From Chloroflexota bacterium (lineage in GTDB: Bacteria; Chloroflexota; Anaerolineae; Caldilineales; Caldilineaceae): a stretch of 13,487 nt of DNA. The position numbers were made by a program, and so were the translations under genes. How positions within the stretch are numbered: position 1 is the first letter of the stretch; every line of letters starts with the position of its first letter. Where the stretch lies: the NCBI GenBank assembly GCA_003577005.1, contig QEUW01000239.1:1-13487 (forward strand), in the 5' to 3' direction. The notes beneath the pieces are model-generated. The model was not told the origin of the DNA. It saw only the letters and a program-made list of their open reading frames with translations, and did not search any database. This document shows, in pieces, positions 13,411 through 13,487 of this stretch.

Positions 13411-13487
13411 GTTTCTTGCCAATCAACAGAGCCTCCCCCAGGAAAAAGTGAACATCATCGCCGGCAAGGGTAGGCTGTAAGAACGCC
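13400..13487 (-). CDS. C-terminal end of an unknown protein, cut by the window edge
   Basis: Read from the right edge on the minus strand, the only sensible frame gives 28 codons, AFLQPTLAGDDVHFFLGEAL then LIGKKRDA, and a TGA at 13402-13400. The residue mix looks like a real protein tail and the gene would converge on the Usp gene. The last four codons and the stop (KRDA, TGA) lie in the inverted arm of the repeat at 13400-13410, so the repeat may have replaced the original end. Too short to name a family. Confidence 0.5.
   Translation of the reverse strand, partial: AFLQPTLAGDDVHFFLGEALLIGKKRDA

Noticed and set aside
1..13487. CRISPR array, integrase or insertion sequence
   Set aside because: No evenly spaced direct repeats with unique spacers and no transposase or recombinase motifs on either strand.

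Overview
The window looks like a piece of a bacterial chromosome, most likely from a Chloroflexota lineage of the Anaerolineae/Caldilineae type. This is inferred from gene style and not proven. The clues are a winged-helix/STAND/pentapeptide/WD40 multidomain regulator with the tail typical of such proteins, moderately GC-rich genes with AGGAGG-type ribosome sites, and intergenic gaps filled with short direct-plus-inverted repeats. No tRNA, rRNA, CRISPR array, transposase or phage gene was seen. Layout: positions 1-1042 hold no convincing gene. They carry degenerate dispersed repeats, a short direct repeat spaced one helical turn, and a near-consensus sigma-70 promoter (TTGACA, 17 bases, TATAGT) at 837-865 followed by a leader of about 170 bases. 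Positions 1043-5103 encode one large regulator, now split into two frames: an OmpR/BTAD-like DNA-binding head, a STAND (NB-ARC-like) NTPase, a short pentapeptide-like stretch and 15 WD40 repeats. The Walker A loop is missing exactly where the frame changes, so the gene looks like a deletion mutant, a pseudogene or an assembly error. An M14-type AstE/aspartoacylase-like metallohydrolase (5093-6046) overlaps its 3' end. On the minus strand, 6034-7147 hold an ECF sigma factor and a small soluble zinc anti-sigma factor whose Cys/His spacing matches the redox sensor RsrA; a 33-base near-palindrome and a decayed second copy sit between them. Divergent from the sigma gene are two secreted protein genes: an unrecognised exported protein (7507-8721) and a lactonase-fold beta-propeller (8850-10124). 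A minus-strand soluble transhydrogenase SthA (10240-11607) and a plus-strand triple-Usp stress protein (12010-13350) then diverge from a shared 400-base control region. A minus-strand gene enters at the right edge (last 28 codons only). How the parts may work together: the right two thirds could be a stress and redox neighbourhood, with a thiol/zinc-type sigma switch, NAD(P)H balancing and universal stress protein, next to exported proteins that are candidates for sigma control. The strongest unexplained signals are the loss of the P-loop in the STAND regulator and a set of gene-end hairpins (8734-8794, 10163-10215, 13353-13410). These share a design, a duplicated word facing its inverted copy, but not a sequence.
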